A DNA stretch of 64,000 nucleotides from Vibrio ponticus (GTDB taxonomy: Bacteria > Pseudomonadota > Gammaproteobacteria > Enterobacterales > Vibrionaceae). Below the pieces are notes generated by a model. It saw nothing but the letters and a program-made list of their open reading frames with translations. It made no database searches and was not told where the DNA came from. The DNA is taken from contig NZ_AP019657.1 in NCBI RefSeq assembly GCF_009938225.1, forward strand, positions 1 through 64,000. Direction: 5' to 3'. Of the stretch, positions 1 through 9,834 are shown in pieces (position 1 is the first letter of the stretch; every line of letters starts with the position of its first letter). Made by a program: the position numbers and the translations under genes.

Positions 1-353
1 AGAACGTTCGGCTAGCGCCTCACTTACGGATGTGGGAGTAGGGAGCGTTTAGCATCTTTGATGCCTTAATTTGAGAAAAGGATAAGTGAGTGGTTCATTT
101 TGATGTCGATCTTTAGATCGGCGTTTCTATCATCTCACTTCTACTCTCTTACTATTCTACTCTTCTCTTACCATCCTATGATTCAGCGAGTGGTTCTCGA
201 TTCTCCAATCTCAATTCTCAGCCCTCCTCTACGCTATAGCCCTGATTTTTATAGGTATATATACGTGCATTTTCAGGTGTTTATTTTGTTAATGCTTACG
301 ATAGATGATCGCTATTGAACTAATTCTCTAGTGGCGCTAAAACGCCTGTAGAA
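1..353. other. Gene-poor stretch at window edge
   Basis: I see no convincing gene here. A 72-codon open frame at 100-318 has no ribosome site and an implausible composition. A pyrimidine-rich tract lies at about 128-175. The stretch probably holds the upstream region of the next ORF and the end of something outside the window. Confidence 0.4.
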
Positions 354-797
354 TTGATCGTTCTAGTTTTATTGCTAAACAACTTGGTGTGGAGAATCGC
401 TTTGCGATTGATGGGAATGCTATCAGCGGCTTGTCTTACTCTGTTGCTATCTTCGGCGACGGATCAGGAGCTGTTTTCTCAAAATTTAGCGTCCCAGAAC
501 GTTGCTCATCAGCTTCAACCCGCAAACACGACTGTTGCCCTTGGATTCGAAGCAAAACGTCATTCTAATCCTCTACATAGCCTTGTTAGTCGCTACCTTG
601 TTAAATCAACTGAGCGGCAAAATCAAACCGCTTCTTTTTTGCCTGTTACTGACTCAATCTACGCATTGAATAGTGCGCTTAGCTCCTCTTACTATCGTTA
701 TATTGATGGTAGTACCGCTTTTCGAGCAAAGGGTTACTATGAGTCAAACTTGATTTACCGCTTCATCCATAGCCGACATAGACCCTCAATCGCTTAA
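354..797 (+). CDS. Hypothetical small protein, possible N-terminal membrane or signal segment
   Basis: I do not recognise this protein. The longest frame starts at a TTG (354); an ATG at 411 is an alternative that would leave 128 aa starting at MGML. Either way the N-terminus is hydrophobic (Leu/Ala-rich to about residue 33), suggesting an export signal or membrane anchor. The rest is polar and rich in Ser, Asn and Tyr, with no cysteines beyond the leader and no motif I can name. It ends 32 bp before dedA on the same strand, so co-transcription is possible. No good ribosome site precedes either start, so both start and coding status are uncertain. Confidence 0.45.
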   Translation: MIVLVLLLNNLVWRIALRLMGMLSAACLTLLLSSATDQELFSQNLASQNVAHQLQPANTTVALGFEAKRHSNPLHSLVSRYLVKSTERQNQTASFLPVTDSIYALNSALSSSYYRYIDGSTAFRAKGYYESNLIYRFIHSRHRPSIA

Positions 798-829
798 ATA
801 TTATTTGATTTGGTTTATGAGGTTACAAA

Positions 830-1507
830 ATGTTGGATTCAATTATTGATGTTTTGATGGCGCTTTGGCATCAAGACTTTACTACGCTGATGTCTCCAGG
901 CAGCGCAGTTATGGTGTATTTCGTTGTAGGTGCACTGATTTTCTTAGAAAGTGGTTTTATTCCTGCTGCGCCATTCCCATGTGATAGCGTTGTGGTGTTA
1001 TCGGGTACCTTAGCGGCAGTTGGTGTGCTCGACCCAGTATTAATTTTGGTTTTAATCGCGACCTGTGCGGCGCTGGGTAGTTGGGCTGCTTATGTGCAAG
1101 GACGTTGGTTAAATCGCCTACCTAAAGTTCAAGGATGGGTGAACGCGGTACCGCAGAAACGTCTACAGCAAGTTGATGTGCTGTTGGGTAAGCATGGTCT
1201 CGTTGCTCTATTTTGTGCGCGATTCGTTCCTGTAGTTCGTTCTCTATTGCCGCTGATGATGGGTATGCGTGCGAATAAGGTCAACAAGTTCCATTATTTT
1301 GCTTGGCTGAGCGCTATCTTATGGACATTACTACTTTGCTCATTTGGTATGTTGTTGCCGCTGCTGCCTGAAAACATCAGCAAATTGGTCACGATGGGGT
1401 TAATGGCTGCGCCGGTGATCACCTTGGTTACTGCACTGCTTGGTTTTGTGACTGTTCGTCTACGTAAAGTTTGGCAAGAACAGCAAGCCGCAAAAGTGAA
1501 GCATTAA
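830..1507 (+). CDS. DedA-family membrane protein (VTT/SNARE-associated domain)
   Basis: A 225-aa integral membrane protein of the DedA superfamily. Members are needed for envelope integrity and proton-motive-force homeostasis, and some act as polyprenyl-phosphate or lipid flippases. Visible family features are the acidic re-entrant segment starting at E40 (ESGFIPAAP, 40-48) and the arginine/proline motif RFVPVVRSLLP (131-141), which includes the two conserved arginines. Several hydrophobic segments span about 25-85 and 125-210. GAGG lies 7 nt before the ATG. The substrate of this paralogue cannot be told from sequence. It converges on the antiporter gene across a shared terminator. Confidence 0.9.
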   Translation: MLDSIIDVLMALWHQDFTTLMSPGSAVMVYFVVGALIFLESGFIPAAPFPCDSVVVLSGTLAAVGVLDPVLILVLIATCAALGSWAAYVQGRWLNRLPKVQGWVNAVPQKRLQQVDVLLGKHGLVALFCARFVPVVRSLLPLMMGMRANKVNKFHYFAWLSAILWTLLLCSFGMLLPLLPENISKLVTMGLMAAPVITLVTALLGFVTVRLRKVWQEQQAAKVKH

Positions 1508-1589
1508 TCCGTTGATATAGCTTTTGGGTTGCCATGTTCCTTTTGGGCTACCATGATCTAAAAGCTGACCAACAACCTCTTTAACTAAT

Positions 1590-1620
1590 AAAGGCAGCCA
1601 AATGGCTGCCTTTATTATTT
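1590..1620. terminator. Bidirectional intrinsic terminator between dedA and the antiporter gene
   Basis: Inverted repeat AAAGGCAGCC / GGCTGCCTTT with a 4-nt loop. T-rich sequence on one side and A-rich sequence on the other suit both convergent genes. Confidence 0.85.
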
Positions 1621-1630
1621 CATCTGAGAT

Positions 1631-2920
1631 TTACTCGCTCTTTTGAGCTTCTTTTTCTTCTTGTTTGGCTTTCTCTATCATAGGGGTAATGGTTGATCCT
1701 TGAATTAGGATTGAGAAAACAACCACTGAGTAGGTCATGACGAGAATGATCTCTTTCACGTCGATGAGCTTATCGGGAATGACCCAAATACCTGCCGGAA
1801 TCGATAGTGCCATTGCTAGCGCTAGTCCACCTCTTAACCCGCCCCATGTAAGAATACGAATCGACCAAGAGTTGTAGCTTCGGTAACGTTTAAAGCCGAT
1901 GTATGAAAGGAAGACACTTAAGTAACGTCCCGTCAGCACCAATGGAATGGCAAATGCCATTAGGATGAAGTCTTCTTTGTGGAATTCAAACAGCAGCATC
2001 GACATACCGATCAGCAAGAACAGTAAGCCATTGAGGAATTCATCGACCAATTCCCAAAAGTGGTCGAGGTGATCTTCACTCTCTTTTGAAAAACCGATGT
2101 AGCGTGTCCAGTTACCAATCATGATACCTGATACCACCATCGCAAGCGGTCCTGACACATGCAGTACTTCAGCAAACGCATAACCAGCGGTTGGGATACC
2201 GATAGTCAGTAGTAGCTCCATGGAGTGGTCATCAGTGGCACTAATCAGATAATGGAAAATTAGACCTAGCGCGAAACCATAAACAATGCCGCCGACCGCT
2301 TCTTGTAAAAACAGCATACTTACGCTGCCCACTGTTGGTGCTTCATTACCGAAGGCGATGGTGTAAATAGTGACGAAGATAACTAAGCCGAAACCATCAT
2401 TGAATAGTGATTCCCCTTCAATTTGCGTAGAGATGCGTTTTGGTGCATTTAGCTTTTTGACAATGGCAAGAACCGCGATGGGGTCAGTGGGAGAGATTAG
2501 AGCGCCGAAGAGAAGGCAGTAGACCAGTTCAAAGTGAATTCCGATGATTTGGCAGAATCCGTAAAGTGCAAAACCGATAAAGAAAGTGGAGAAGAGAGTC
2601 GCGCCAAGCGCTAAAACGGTAATTTCCCACTTTTGGTCTTTTAAGTTGGAGAGCTTAATGCCAAGACCACCGGCAAAGAGCAGAAACCCGAGGATGCCTT
2701 TAAGTAAGAAATCTTCAAAATTTATACTGGCGATGGTGCTGGATGCAATTTCAGTGAGTTGGAACCAATCATTTTGACCCGCGATCAAGATGAGCAATGA
2801 CAGCATCATCGAACCGGCGGTAATCGCAATGGTGGTTTGCATCTTACCTATTTTGCTGTTTATAAAGGCAATTAACATTGCCGCGGCGGATAAAAAGCAA
2901 AGAGTGTAGTAGACCGACAT
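1631..2920 (-). CDS. CPA1-family Na+/H+ (monovalent cation:proton) antiporter
   Basis: A 429-aa polytopic membrane protein of the CPA1 (NhaP-like) group, which exchanges Na+ or K+ for H+ across the inner membrane for pH and ion homeostasis. The ion-site signatures are SPTDPIAV (143-150, Asp146) and ESLFND (170-175, Asn174/Asp175). About 12 hydrophobic segments cover the protein up to roughly residue 415, ending in a short Lys/Glu-rich tail. There is no C-terminal TrkA domain, so it is the short form. The ATG is near its promoter region, 169 bp from the metH start on the other strand. Which cation it prefers cannot be inferred. Confidence 0.88.
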   Translation of the reverse strand: MSVYYTLCFLSAAAMLIAFINSKIGKMQTTIAITAGSMMLSLLILIAGQNDWFQLTEIASSTIASINFEDFLLKGILGFLLFAGGLGIKLSNLKDQKWEITVLALGATLFSTFFIGFALYGFCQIIGIHFELVYCLLFGALISPTDPIAVLAIVKKLNAPKRISTQIEGESLFNDGFGLVIFVTIYTIAFGNEAPTVGSVSMLFLQEAVGGIVYGFALGLIFHYLISATDDHSMELLLTIGIPTAGYAFAEVLHVSGPLAMVVSGIMIGNWTRYIGFSKESEDHLDHFWELVDEFLNGLLFLLIGMSMLLFEFHKEDFILMAFAIPLVLTGRYLSVFLSYIGFKRYRSYNSWSIRILTWGGLRGGLALAMALSIPAGIWVIPDKLIDVKEIILVMTYSVVVFSILIQGSTITPMIEKAKQEEKEAQKSE

Positions 2921-3023
2921 GATGGGACTCTTATGTTACAAATTGTAAATAAGAATTTTGTGCCTAAGTGTGGCAAATGGCAAACACTATTTAATCAATT
3001 GATTGTCAGTAATTTAGTTTTTT

Positions 3024-3039
3024 AGACGTCTAGACTCCT
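3024..3039 (+). promoter_or_regulatory. Putative MetJ operator (tandem met boxes) upstream of metH
   Basis: The octamer at 3024-3031 is a perfect met box (AGACGTCT). The next octamer, 3032-3039 (AGACTCCT), matches 6 of 8 positions. MetJ with S-adenosylmethionine binds tandem 8-bp boxes. A candidate -35 (TTGATT, 2999-3004) lies 17 bp before TTAGAC, which overlaps the first box, so MetJ would block RNA polymerase. The operator ends 50 bp before the metH start. Inference from motif only. Confidence 0.75.
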
Positions 3040-3089
3040 TTTTTCTCTGTGATAGGATGGGAGTACAAACAAAGGAATGAGGCTGTATT

Positions 3090-6000
3090 GTGGGAAGCAA
3101 GTTAAGACAACAGATAGTAGCGCAGCTTAAGCAACGTATTATGCTGATCGATGGTGGTATGGGCACCATGATTCAAGACTACAGACTGGAAGAACAAGAT
3201 TATCGTGGTGACCGTTTTGCCAACTGGCACTGCGATCTTAAAGGCAACAACGATCTGTTGGTTTTATCTCAGCCAGGTTTGATTAAGGATATCCATAATG
3301 CTTATTTAGAAGCGGGTGCGGATATTCTTGAAACCAACACGTTTAACGCGACAACTATCGCTATGGCTGACTATGACATGGAGAGCCTTAGTGAAGAAAT
3401 TAACTTTGCCGCAGCGCAATTAGCTCGCCAAGCGGCAGATGAGTGGACGGCAAAAACGCCAGAGCAGCCGCGTTATGTTGCTGGCGTACTTGGTCCAACT
3501 AACCGTACCTGTTCTATCTCACCCGATGTTAACGATCCTGGTTATCGTAATGTCTCTTTTGATGAGCTTGTCGAAGCTTATTCAGAATCAACTCGCGCAC
3601 TAATCAAAGGTGGCTCTGATCTGATTCTGATTGAAACGATTTTCGATACCTTGAATGCCAAAGCGTGTGCCTTCGCGGTGGATAGTGTTTTAGAAGAGTT
3701 GGATGTTGAAGTACCGGTAATGATTTCCGGTACGATCACTGATGCCTCTGGTCGTACCCTTTCGGGGCAAACCACAGAAGCTTTCTACAATTCCCTACGT
3801 CACGTTAAACCGATTTCCTTTGGTCTTAACTGTGCTCTTGGTCCGGATGAGTTGCGTCCTTACGTTGAGGAACTGTCGCGCATTTCTGAAACGTTTGTTT
3901 CAACTCACCCTAATGCTGGTCTACCAAACGCTTTTGGTGAATATGATCTCTCTCCTGAAGATATGGCGGAGCATGTTAAAGAGTGGGCGCAAAGTGGTTT
4001 CCTTAACTTAATTGGTGGCTGTTGTGGTACCACGCCTGAGCATATTCGCCATATGGCGATGGCAGTGGAAGGCGTTACGCCGCGTGCTTTACCCGATCTT
4101 CCGGTTGCTTGCCGTTTATCGGGGCTAGAGCCACTCACGATTGAGAAAGAGACGCTGTTTGTGAACGTTGGTGAGCGAACTAACGTGACGGGTTCGGCGC
4201 GCTTTAAACGTTTGATCAAAGAAGAACTCTATGATGAAGCGTTAGATGTTGCTCGACAGCAAGTCGAGAATGGCGCACAGATCATCGACATCAACATGGA
4301 TGAAGGCATGTTAGATGCTGAAGCCTGTATGATTCGCTTCCTTAATTTGTGTGCATCAGAGCCGGAAATTTCCAAAGTGCCAATCATGGTCGACTCTTCT
4401 AAATGGGAAGTGATCGTGGCAGGTCTTAAATGCATTCAAGGCAAAGGGGTGGTTAACTCGATTTCTCTTAAAGAAGGCAAAGAGAAGTTTGTTGAGCAGG
4501 CAAAGATCATTCGTCGCTTTGGCGCCGCTGTCGTGGTGATGGCATTTGATGAAGTTGGTCAGGCGGAAACTCGTGAACGTAAGTTAGAGATCTGTACCAA
4601 TGCTTATCGTATTTTGGTCGATGAGGTTGGATTCCCACCAGAAGATATCATTTTTGACCCAAACATTTTTGCCGTCGCGACCGGCATTGAAGAACACAAT
4701 AACTATGCAGTCGATTTTATCGAGGCAGTAGCGGATATTAAGCGCGATTTACCCCATGCGATGATCTCTGGCGGTGTCTCAAACGTGTCATTCTCGTTCC
4801 GTGGCAATAACTATGTACGTGAAGCGATTCATGCGGTGTTCCTCTATCACTGTTTTAAAAACGGTATGGATATGGGCATCGTTAATGCTGGTCAGTTAGA
4901 GATTTACGATAACGTGCTAGATAAACTGCGTGAGGCAGTCGAAGACGTTGTGCTTAATCGCCGCGATGATGGCACAGAGCGTCTGCTTGATATTGCGGCA
5001 GAGTATGCTGGTAAGGGGGTCGGCAAAGAGGAAGATGCTGCTGCGCTGGAGTGGCGCAGTTGGGCGGTTGAAAAACGCCTCGAGCATGCATTGGTAAAAG
5101 GCATTACCGAGTTTATCGTTGAAGATACAGAAGAGGCTCGCCTCAATGCATCCAAACCATTAGAGGTGATTGAAGGTCCACTGATGGATGGTATGAACGT
5201 GGTCGGTGACTTGTTTGGTGAAGGTAAGATGTTCCTTCCGCAGGTTGTGAAGTCTGCTCGAGTAATGAAGCAGGCGGTTGCACACTTAGAACCATTCATC
5301 AATGCCTCAAAACAAGCGGGCAGCTCAAATGGTAAGATCCTACTAGCAACGGTGAAGGGCGATGTGCACGATATTGGTAAGAATATCGTTGGCGTGGTTT
5401 TGCAGTGTAATAACTATGAAATTATCGATCTCGGTGTGATGGTGCCGTGTGAACAGATTCTCAAAGTCGCCAAAGAAGAGAATGTCGATATTATCGGTCT
5501 CTCTGGACTGATTACCCCATCGTTGGATGAGATGGTGCATGTAGCCAAAGAAATGGAGCGGCTTGATTTTGACTTGCCGCTATTGATTGGCGGCGCGACC
5601 ACATCGAAAGCGCATACTGCGGTGAAGATTGAACAGAATTACCAACACCCAGTGGTGTATGTTAACAATGCCTCACGAGCGGTGGGCGTGTGTACTTCGC
5701 TACTTTCCGATGTGTTGCGTCCACCTTTTGTTGAAAAACTCGATGCGGATTATGTTCGTGTACGTGATCAACATAACCGCAAGAAACCTCGTACTAAGCC
5801 AGTGACGCTTGAGCAAGCGCGCGCTAATAAGGTGGCGATCGATTGGGAGGCTTATACGCCGCCAGCACCAGCCAAACCTGGTGTGCATGTATTTGATGAT
5901 TTTGATGTCGCTACATTACGTAAGTATATCGACTGGACGCCGTTTTTCATGACTTGGTCGTTAGTCGGTAAGTATCCGACTATCTTGCAGCATGAAGAGG

Positions 6001-6767
6001 TAGGTGAAGAGGCGCAGCGTCTATTCCAAGATGCCAACGATTGGTTAGATAAAATTGAACGCGAAGGGCTACTCAAAGCACGCGGTATGTGTGCGTTGTT
6101 CCCTGCTGCCAGTGTCGGTGATGATATTGAAGTTTATACTGATGAGTCGCGTACAGAGGTAGCGAAAGTACTGCATAACTTGCGTCAGCAGACTGAAAAG
6201 CCAAAAGGGTTTAATTACTGTCTATCGGATTATATTGCGCCAAAAGAGTCAGGTAAGTTGGACTGGATTGGTGGCTTTGCAGTTACAGGTGGCGTTGGGG
6301 AGCGTGAGCTAGCAGATGAGTTTAAAGCGCAAGGTGATGACTACAATGCGATTATGATCCAAGCTGTTGCGGATCGTCTCGCCGAAGCCTTTGCTGAATA
6401 TCTGCATGAGCGAGTGCGCAAAGAGATTTGGGGTTACAGTGCGGATGAAAATTTATCTAACGATGATTTGATCCGCGAAAAGTACCAAGGTATTCGTCCT
6501 GCTCCGGGGTACCCGGCTTGCCCTGAGCATACTGAGAAAGGCGCGCTGTGGGAGTTGCTCAAAGTTGAAGAGATGATAGGTATGTCACTGACAACCAGCT
6601 ATGCGATGTGGCCTGGTGCATCGGTATCAGGTTGGTATTTCTCACACCCAGACTCGCGCTATTTTGCTATTGCTCAGATCCAAGAGGATCAAGCGCAGAG
6701 TTATGCCGATCGTAAGGGTTGGGATAGGCTAGAAGCTGAGAAGTGGCTTGGTCCAAATCTTAATTGA
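3090..6767 (+). CDS. metH: Cobalamin-dependent methionine synthase
   Basis: Transfers a methyl group from 5-methyltetrahydrofolate to homocysteine via methylcobalamin, the last step of methionine synthesis. The 1225-aa length is standard. Domain order: homocysteine domain (about 1-325) with zinc cysteines C248, C311 and C312; pterin-binding domain (about 355-620); cap (about 650-740); B12 domain with the His-ligand motif DVHDIG (758-763, His760); C-terminal AdoMet reactivation domain (about 900-1225). The start is a GTG preceded by AAAGGA/GAGG; the N-terminus aligns with the family. A MetJ-type operator lies upstream. An IS element sits just after the stop, in its terminator. Confidence 0.98.
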   Translation: MGSKLRQQIVAQLKQRIMLIDGGMGTMIQDYRLEEQDYRGDRFANWHCDLKGNNDLLVLSQPGLIKDIHNAYLEAGADILETNTFNATTIAMADYDMESLSEEINFAAAQLARQAADEWTAKTPEQPRYVAGVLGPTNRTCSISPDVNDPGYRNVSFDELVEAYSESTRALIKGGSDLILIETIFDTLNAKACAFAVDSVLEELDVEVPVMISGTITDASGRTLSGQTTEAFYNSLRHVKPISFGLNCALGPDELRPYVEELSRISETFVSTHPNAGLPNAFGEYDLSPEDMAEHVKEWAQSGFLNLIGGCCGTTPEHIRHMAMAVEGVTPRALPDLPVACRLSGLEPLTIEKETLFVNVGERTNVTGSARFKRLIKEELYDEALDVARQQVENGAQIIDINMDEGMLDAEACMIRFLNLCASEPEISKVPIMVDSSKWEVIVAGLKCIQGKGVVNSISLKEGKEKFVEQAKIIRRFGAAVVVMAFDEVGQAETRERKLEICTNAYRILVDEVGFPPEDIIFDPNIFAVATGIEEHNNYAVDFIEAVADIKRDLPHAMISGGVSNVSFSFRGNNYVREAIHAVFLYHCFKNGMDMGIVNAGQLEIYDNVLDKLREAVEDVVLNRRDDGTERLLDIAAEYAGKGVGKEEDAAALEWRSWAVEKRLEHALVKGITEFIVEDTEEARLNASKPLEVIEGPLMDGMNVVGDLFGEGKMFLPQVVKSARVMKQAVAHLEPFINASKQAGSSNGKILLATVKGDVHDIGKNIVGVVLQCNNYEIIDLGVMVPCEQILKVAKEENVDIIGLSGLITPSLDEMVHVAKEMERLDFDLPLLIGGATTSKAHTAVKIEQNYQHPVVYVNNASRAVGVCTSLLSDVLRPPFVEKLDADYVRVRDQHNRKKPRTKPVTLEQARANKVAIDWEAYTPPAPAKPGVHVFDDFDVATLRKYIDWTPFFMTWSLVGKYPTILQHEEVGEEAQRLFQDANDWLDKIEREGLLKARGMCALFPAASVGDDIEVYTDESRTEVAKVLHNLRQQTEKPKGFNYCLSDYIAPKESGKLDWIGGFAVTGGVGERELADEFKAQGDDYNAIMIQAVADRLAEAFAEYLHERVRKEIWGYSADENLSNDDLIREKYQGIRPAPGYPACPEHTEKGALWELLKVEEMIGMSLTTSYAMWPGASVSGWYFSHPDSRYFAIAQIQEDQAQSYADRKGWDRLEAEKWLGPNLN

Positions 6768-6790
6768 TTGGTTTAAAAACAAAAAAAGCG

Positions 6791-6802
6791 CTGTTATTAC
6801 AG
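6791..6802 (+). repeat. Target-site duplication, left copy, in a disrupted terminator
   Basis: The 12-bp CTGTTATTACAG occurs immediately left of the IS and again at its right end. Joining the flanks rebuilds a hairpin with arms AAAAAGCGCTGT and ACAGCGCTTTTT around a TAT-T loop: a bidirectional terminator shared by metH and mgtE. The IS has split its outer arms (AAAAAAAGCG at 6781-6790 and CGCTTTTT from 8250). Confidence 0.9.
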
Positions 6803-6860
6803 TAATGCCGATCAGTTAAGAAATTTGTGAGATCATTTGACCGATCCTCAAAAGGCTTCA

Positions 6861-6896
6861 AAATCCGATATTAGGAAACTAATATCGGATTTTTTT
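6861..6896 (+). terminator. IS left-end inward hairpin/terminator overlapping the transposase leader
   Basis: A perfect 14-bp stem (arms 6861-6874 and 6879-6892, GAAA loop) runs into a U-tract that ends at the transposase ATG (6897). It should stop transcription coming from metH. Its 3' arm also contains the only Shine-Dalgarno-like GGA (6887-6889), so it could hide the ribosome site on read-through RNA. Confidence 0.8.
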
Positions 6897-8228
6897 ATGT
6901 CTTTAGAAAGCCAACTTGCCAATACTTTTCGGTCATGTAATACCTTCCACCACTTTGATAAATACTCTGACATTCTTAGTCCAGAGCTTATCCAGCAAGG
7001 TTTTGAGCAAGCTGGTGTAGCAACCGTTAGAAGAAGACGGTTACCTTTAGAAGCCGTACTTTGGTCCGTTGTTGGAATGAGTCTCTTTCGTCAACAATCT
7101 GTTTGGGATATTGCTAACCAACTCGATATTGTCTTGCCAGACAAACAACGTTTTGTTGCACCAAGTGCAGTTGTTCAAGCGAGACAGAGATTAGGCGAAG
7201 AAGGTGTAAAGCAAGTCTTTAAGAAGATGGCTGCGCATAGCTATCAGTCGTCTAACTTCGAAACTTGGTGTGGACTAAACCTTCTATCTGTCGATGGTGT
7301 CGTTTGGAGAACGACAGATACACCCGAAAATCATCAAGAGTTTAAAGCGCAGCGCAATCAATCATCTGAGAATATTTACCCTAAGGTCCGCATGGTTTGC
7401 TTGATGGAGCTTACAAGTCATCAGCTAATCGATAGTGCATTCTCTGACTATCGCACCAGCGAAATGCGGCTCGCAGAAGAGCTTATTGAACAAACGCCAG
7501 ATCAATCACTGACCATTTTTGACAAAGGATATTACTCTTTAGGGCTGCTTAATCGCTGGAACAAAGTAGGTCAAGAAAGGCATTGGATGCTCCCTGTGAG
7601 AAAAGACTTTCAGTATGAAGTTGTCCATAAATACAGTCAGAGTGATGCTATCGTTGCTATAAAAACATCACCTCAGGCAAGGAAGAAGTTCAGTGACCTG
7701 CCTGAGATAATAGAAGCAAGGTTGGTATCGAAAGCCATTAAAGGTAAGGAGTATCAGGTTCTTACCTCAATGCGTGATGGGTTGCGCTTTCCCGGAGAAG
7801 ACATTGTAGAGCTCTATCGCTATCGTTGGGAAATCGAATTAGGCTATAGAGAAATGAAGCAAACCTTGCTTGATAGTGAGTATACATTGCGAAGTAAGCG
7901 CCCAGATATGGTTAGACAGGAGCTCTGGGGGATTTTGCTAGCCTATAACCTTATAAGGCAGGTTATGACAAAAGCGGCGAGCAAGTTAGATAGCGTTTGG
8001 CCGAACCAATTAAGCTTTACGAGTAGTGCCATGGCTGTGACTCAATACTTTGCAGCTTTACCTTTAACGAGTCCAGGGAAACTCCCTAAACACTATGAAG
8101 TGCTACTACAGCAAATATCCATGTTTATCCTACCCCCCCGAAGAGAAGATAGAAGTTATCCTCGTTGGGTGAAACTGAAACCCAAGAAATATGCGACAAA
8201 TAGAAAAAATGCCAGTCAGCTTAACTGA
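6897..8228 (+). CDS. IS4-family DDE transposase
   Basis: Catalyses cut-and-paste transposition of the surrounding IS. From the ATG at 6897 it is 443 aa; the frame is open to a TTG at 6837, but that would place a strong terminator hairpin inside the coding region, so ATG 6897 is preferred. The catalytic triad is visible: D133 (SVDGVVW), D209 (FDKGYYS) and E314 within the IS4 signature Y307-x2-R310-x3-E314-x6-K321. An N-terminal IS4-type helical domain precedes it. The stop codon lies inside the right terminal inverted repeat. No frameshift, so probably active. Confidence 0.95.
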   Translation: MSLESQLANTFRSCNTFHHFDKYSDILSPELIQQGFEQAGVATVRRRRLPLEAVLWSVVGMSLFRQQSVWDIANQLDIVLPDKQRFVAPSAVVQARQRLGEEGVKQVFKKMAAHSYQSSNFETWCGLNLLSVDGVVWRTTDTPENHQEFKAQRNQSSENIYPKVRMVCLMELTSHQLIDSAFSDYRTSEMRLAEELIEQTPDQSLTIFDKGYYSLGLLNRWNKVGQERHWMLPVRKDFQYEVVHKYSQSDAIVAIKTSPQARKKFSDLPEIIEARLVSKAIKGKEYQVLTSMRDGLRFPGEDIVELYRYRWEIELGYREMKQTLLDSEYTLRSKRPDMVRQELWGILLAYNLIRQVMTKAASKLDSVWPNQLSFTSSAMAVTQYFAALPLTSPGKLPKHYEVLLQQISMFILPPRREDRSYPRWVKLKPKKYATNRKNASQLN

Positions 8229-8236
8229 CTGGCATT
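8204..8236 (-). terminator. IS right-end inward terminator (minus strand)
   Basis: A 12-bp perfect stem, AATGCCAGTCAG / CTGACTGGCATT with a CTTAA loop (8208-8236). Read on the minus strand it is followed by a run of six U. It would stop transcripts arriving from mgtE, replacing the disrupted terminator and protecting the element from antisense read-through. Confidence 0.8.
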
Positions 8237-8237
8237 A

Positions 8238-8249
8238 CTGTTATTACAG
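8238..8249 (+). repeat. Target-site duplication, right copy
   Basis: CTGTTATTACAG, identical to 6791-6802, followed by CGCTTTTT, the right arm of the original terminator. Confidence 0.9.
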
Positions 8250-8272
8250 CGCTTTTTCTATGCTTAAAATCA

Positions 8273-9628
8273 CTAGATAAGTATCGTAGCCAGACCTAGG
8301 AATACCGAGAGACCAACCACATCGGTTACCGTGGTTAATGCCATACCGCCTGCCAGTGCCGGGTCGATATTCATTTTCTTTAGCACGATAGGGATAGATA
8401 CCCCGGCGATCCCCGCGACTAACAAGTTAGTCATCATGGCCGCTGAGATAATACCACCGAGCATCCAGTTACCTTTCCAAGCGACAACAATGCCGCCGAT
8501 GATCAGTGCCCACATAATGCCGTTTAAGAAGCCGATTGCCGCTTCTTTCATTAGTAGCTCACGTTTGTTGGCATCACCGATATGACCAAGTGCCAGACCA
8601 CGAATAACCAGTGCAACGGTTTGGTTACCGGCAACCCCGCCCATTGATGGAACGATAGTCATCAATACAGCAATGGCCGCCATCTGATCGAGCGTGGCTT
8701 CAAACATGTTGGAGACCGATGCGGCAGCTAGCGCTGCAAGTACGTTAGCACCCAGCCAAACACTGCGTTTTCGCGCTGATTTGACGACCGGAGCAAAGGT
8801 ATCTTCGTCGTCATCCAAACCCGCCATACTCATCATAGAGTGTTCAGCGTCTTCACGAATTACGTCAACCACGTCATCGATGGTGATACGACCGACGAGA
8901 TGCTGGTTTTCATCAATAACCGGTGCCGAGACCCAGTTACGACGTTCAAACAAGCTTGCGACGTCAGAGTCTTTCATCGTAACTTCAATGGCGTCGTCAG
9001 CATCTTCCATCACTTCCGCAACGCGAACGTCCGGTTGGGTAGTGAGTACGGTCACTAGTGATAACTCGCCAATAAGACGGTTTTCTTCGTCGATAACGTA
9101 CAAGGCGTCGGTTGCTTCTGGTAGCTCACCACGCATACGCAAGTAACGTAATACAACGTCAATATCGACGTCACCACGAATCGTGATAACGTCGGTATTC
9201 ATTAAACCACCGGCGGTATCTTCGGCATAAGATAGTGCCGTTTCAACACGCTGACGCTCTTCGTCGTCCATCTGGGATAGGACTTCACGCGAAACGTCAT
9301 CGGGTAGGCTTCGAAGTACGTAGGCCACATCATCAGTGTCCATACCTTCGGTTGCTTCCGCCAGCATTTCAGGTGCCATGCGAGACACCAGATCATCTTT
9401 TACGTCTTCGCTCAGTTCATCGAGGATCTCACCATAATCTTCTGGATCGGTAAGTTGCCATAGAACTTCACGGCTTTTACGCGGTGATGCTTCTAATAGA
9501 TGAGCGATATCTTCTGGTTCCATATCCTGCAGTTGGCGGCGGACATGGACAAATCGCCCATTTTCTAGAGCTTCAGTGACTTCTTGCAGGGCTTGGTGAG
9601 CTTGATCGAATTCTATTTGCTCTGCCAT
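8273..9628 (-). CDS. mgtE: MgtE-family magnesium transporter
   Basis: A Mg2+ channel/transporter of the inner membrane, gated by cytosolic Mg2+. The 451 aa show the canonical order: acidic helical N-domain (about 25-130), two CBS domains (about 135-260), and a C-terminal membrane domain (about 285-450) with the family motifs PSMGGVAGNQT and DPALAGGMALTTVTD, the latter holding the pore acidic residue. Length and motifs are normal. It is the last gene of a long minus-strand run but is separated from ptsO by about 200 bp, so it likely has its own promoter. Its original terminator is now split by the IS. Confidence 0.96.
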   Translation of the reverse strand: MAEQIEFDQAHQALQEVTEALENGRFVHVRRQLQDMEPEDIAHLLEASPRKSREVLWQLTDPEDYGEILDELSEDVKDDLVSRMAPEMLAEATEGMDTDDVAYVLRSLPDDVSREVLSQMDDEERQRVETALSYAEDTAGGLMNTDVITIRGDVDIDVVLRYLRMRGELPEATDALYVIDEENRLIGELSLVTVLTTQPDVRVAEVMEDADDAIEVTMKDSDVASLFERRNWVSAPVIDENQHLVGRITIDDVVDVIREDAEHSMMSMAGLDDDEDTFAPVVKSARKRSVWLGANVLAALAAASVSNMFEATLDQMAAIAVLMTIVPSMGGVAGNQTVALVIRGLALGHIGDANKRELLMKEAAIGFLNGIMWALIIGGIVVAWKGNWMLGGIISAAMMTNLLVAGIAGVSIPIVLKKMNIDPALAGGMALTTVTDVVGLSVFLGLATILI

Positions 9629-9834
9629 TTGTTCCCCCTGACTCTTTATGCTTACAATGTTCTGAATAGTAACTTAATTTTACAACTTGTTTAATAAGAT
9701 CGTGTTAATAAAAACAATTCTAGCTGTGAAATATTGTGCTAAAGCGTAGCAAAGAGTAGAAACGGGAAAGGATATAAGGTTGATACTGGGATGAAAAAGT
9801 ACCAACCGGATTTTGCAGATAGTTTTAGTGAGGT

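Larger units (their letters stand above)
6803..8237 (+). mobile_element. Complete IS4-family insertion sequence, copy 1 (1435 bp)
   Basis: Boundaries are set by imperfect terminal inverted repeats and a 12-bp target duplication (6791-6802, 8238-8249). The left end is TAATGCCGATCAGTTAAG; the right end, read inverted, matches it at 16 of 18 positions. Size, 18-bp ends and about 12-bp duplication all agree with the IS4 subgroup of the IS4 family. It encodes one transposase reading with metH. It carries hairpins with U-tracts facing inward at both ends (6861-6896 plus strand, 8204-8236 minus strand). A second, apparently identical copy begins at 63628. Both features suggest recent insertion. Confidence 0.95.

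Noticed and set aside
100..318. 72-codon ORF
   Set aside because: No ribosome site, biased composition from a pyrimidine-rich tract, no recognisable domain.
6837..6896. TTG start giving a 463-aa transposase
   Set aside because: It would translate through a perfect terminator hairpin; ATG 6897 gives an IS4-typical length.
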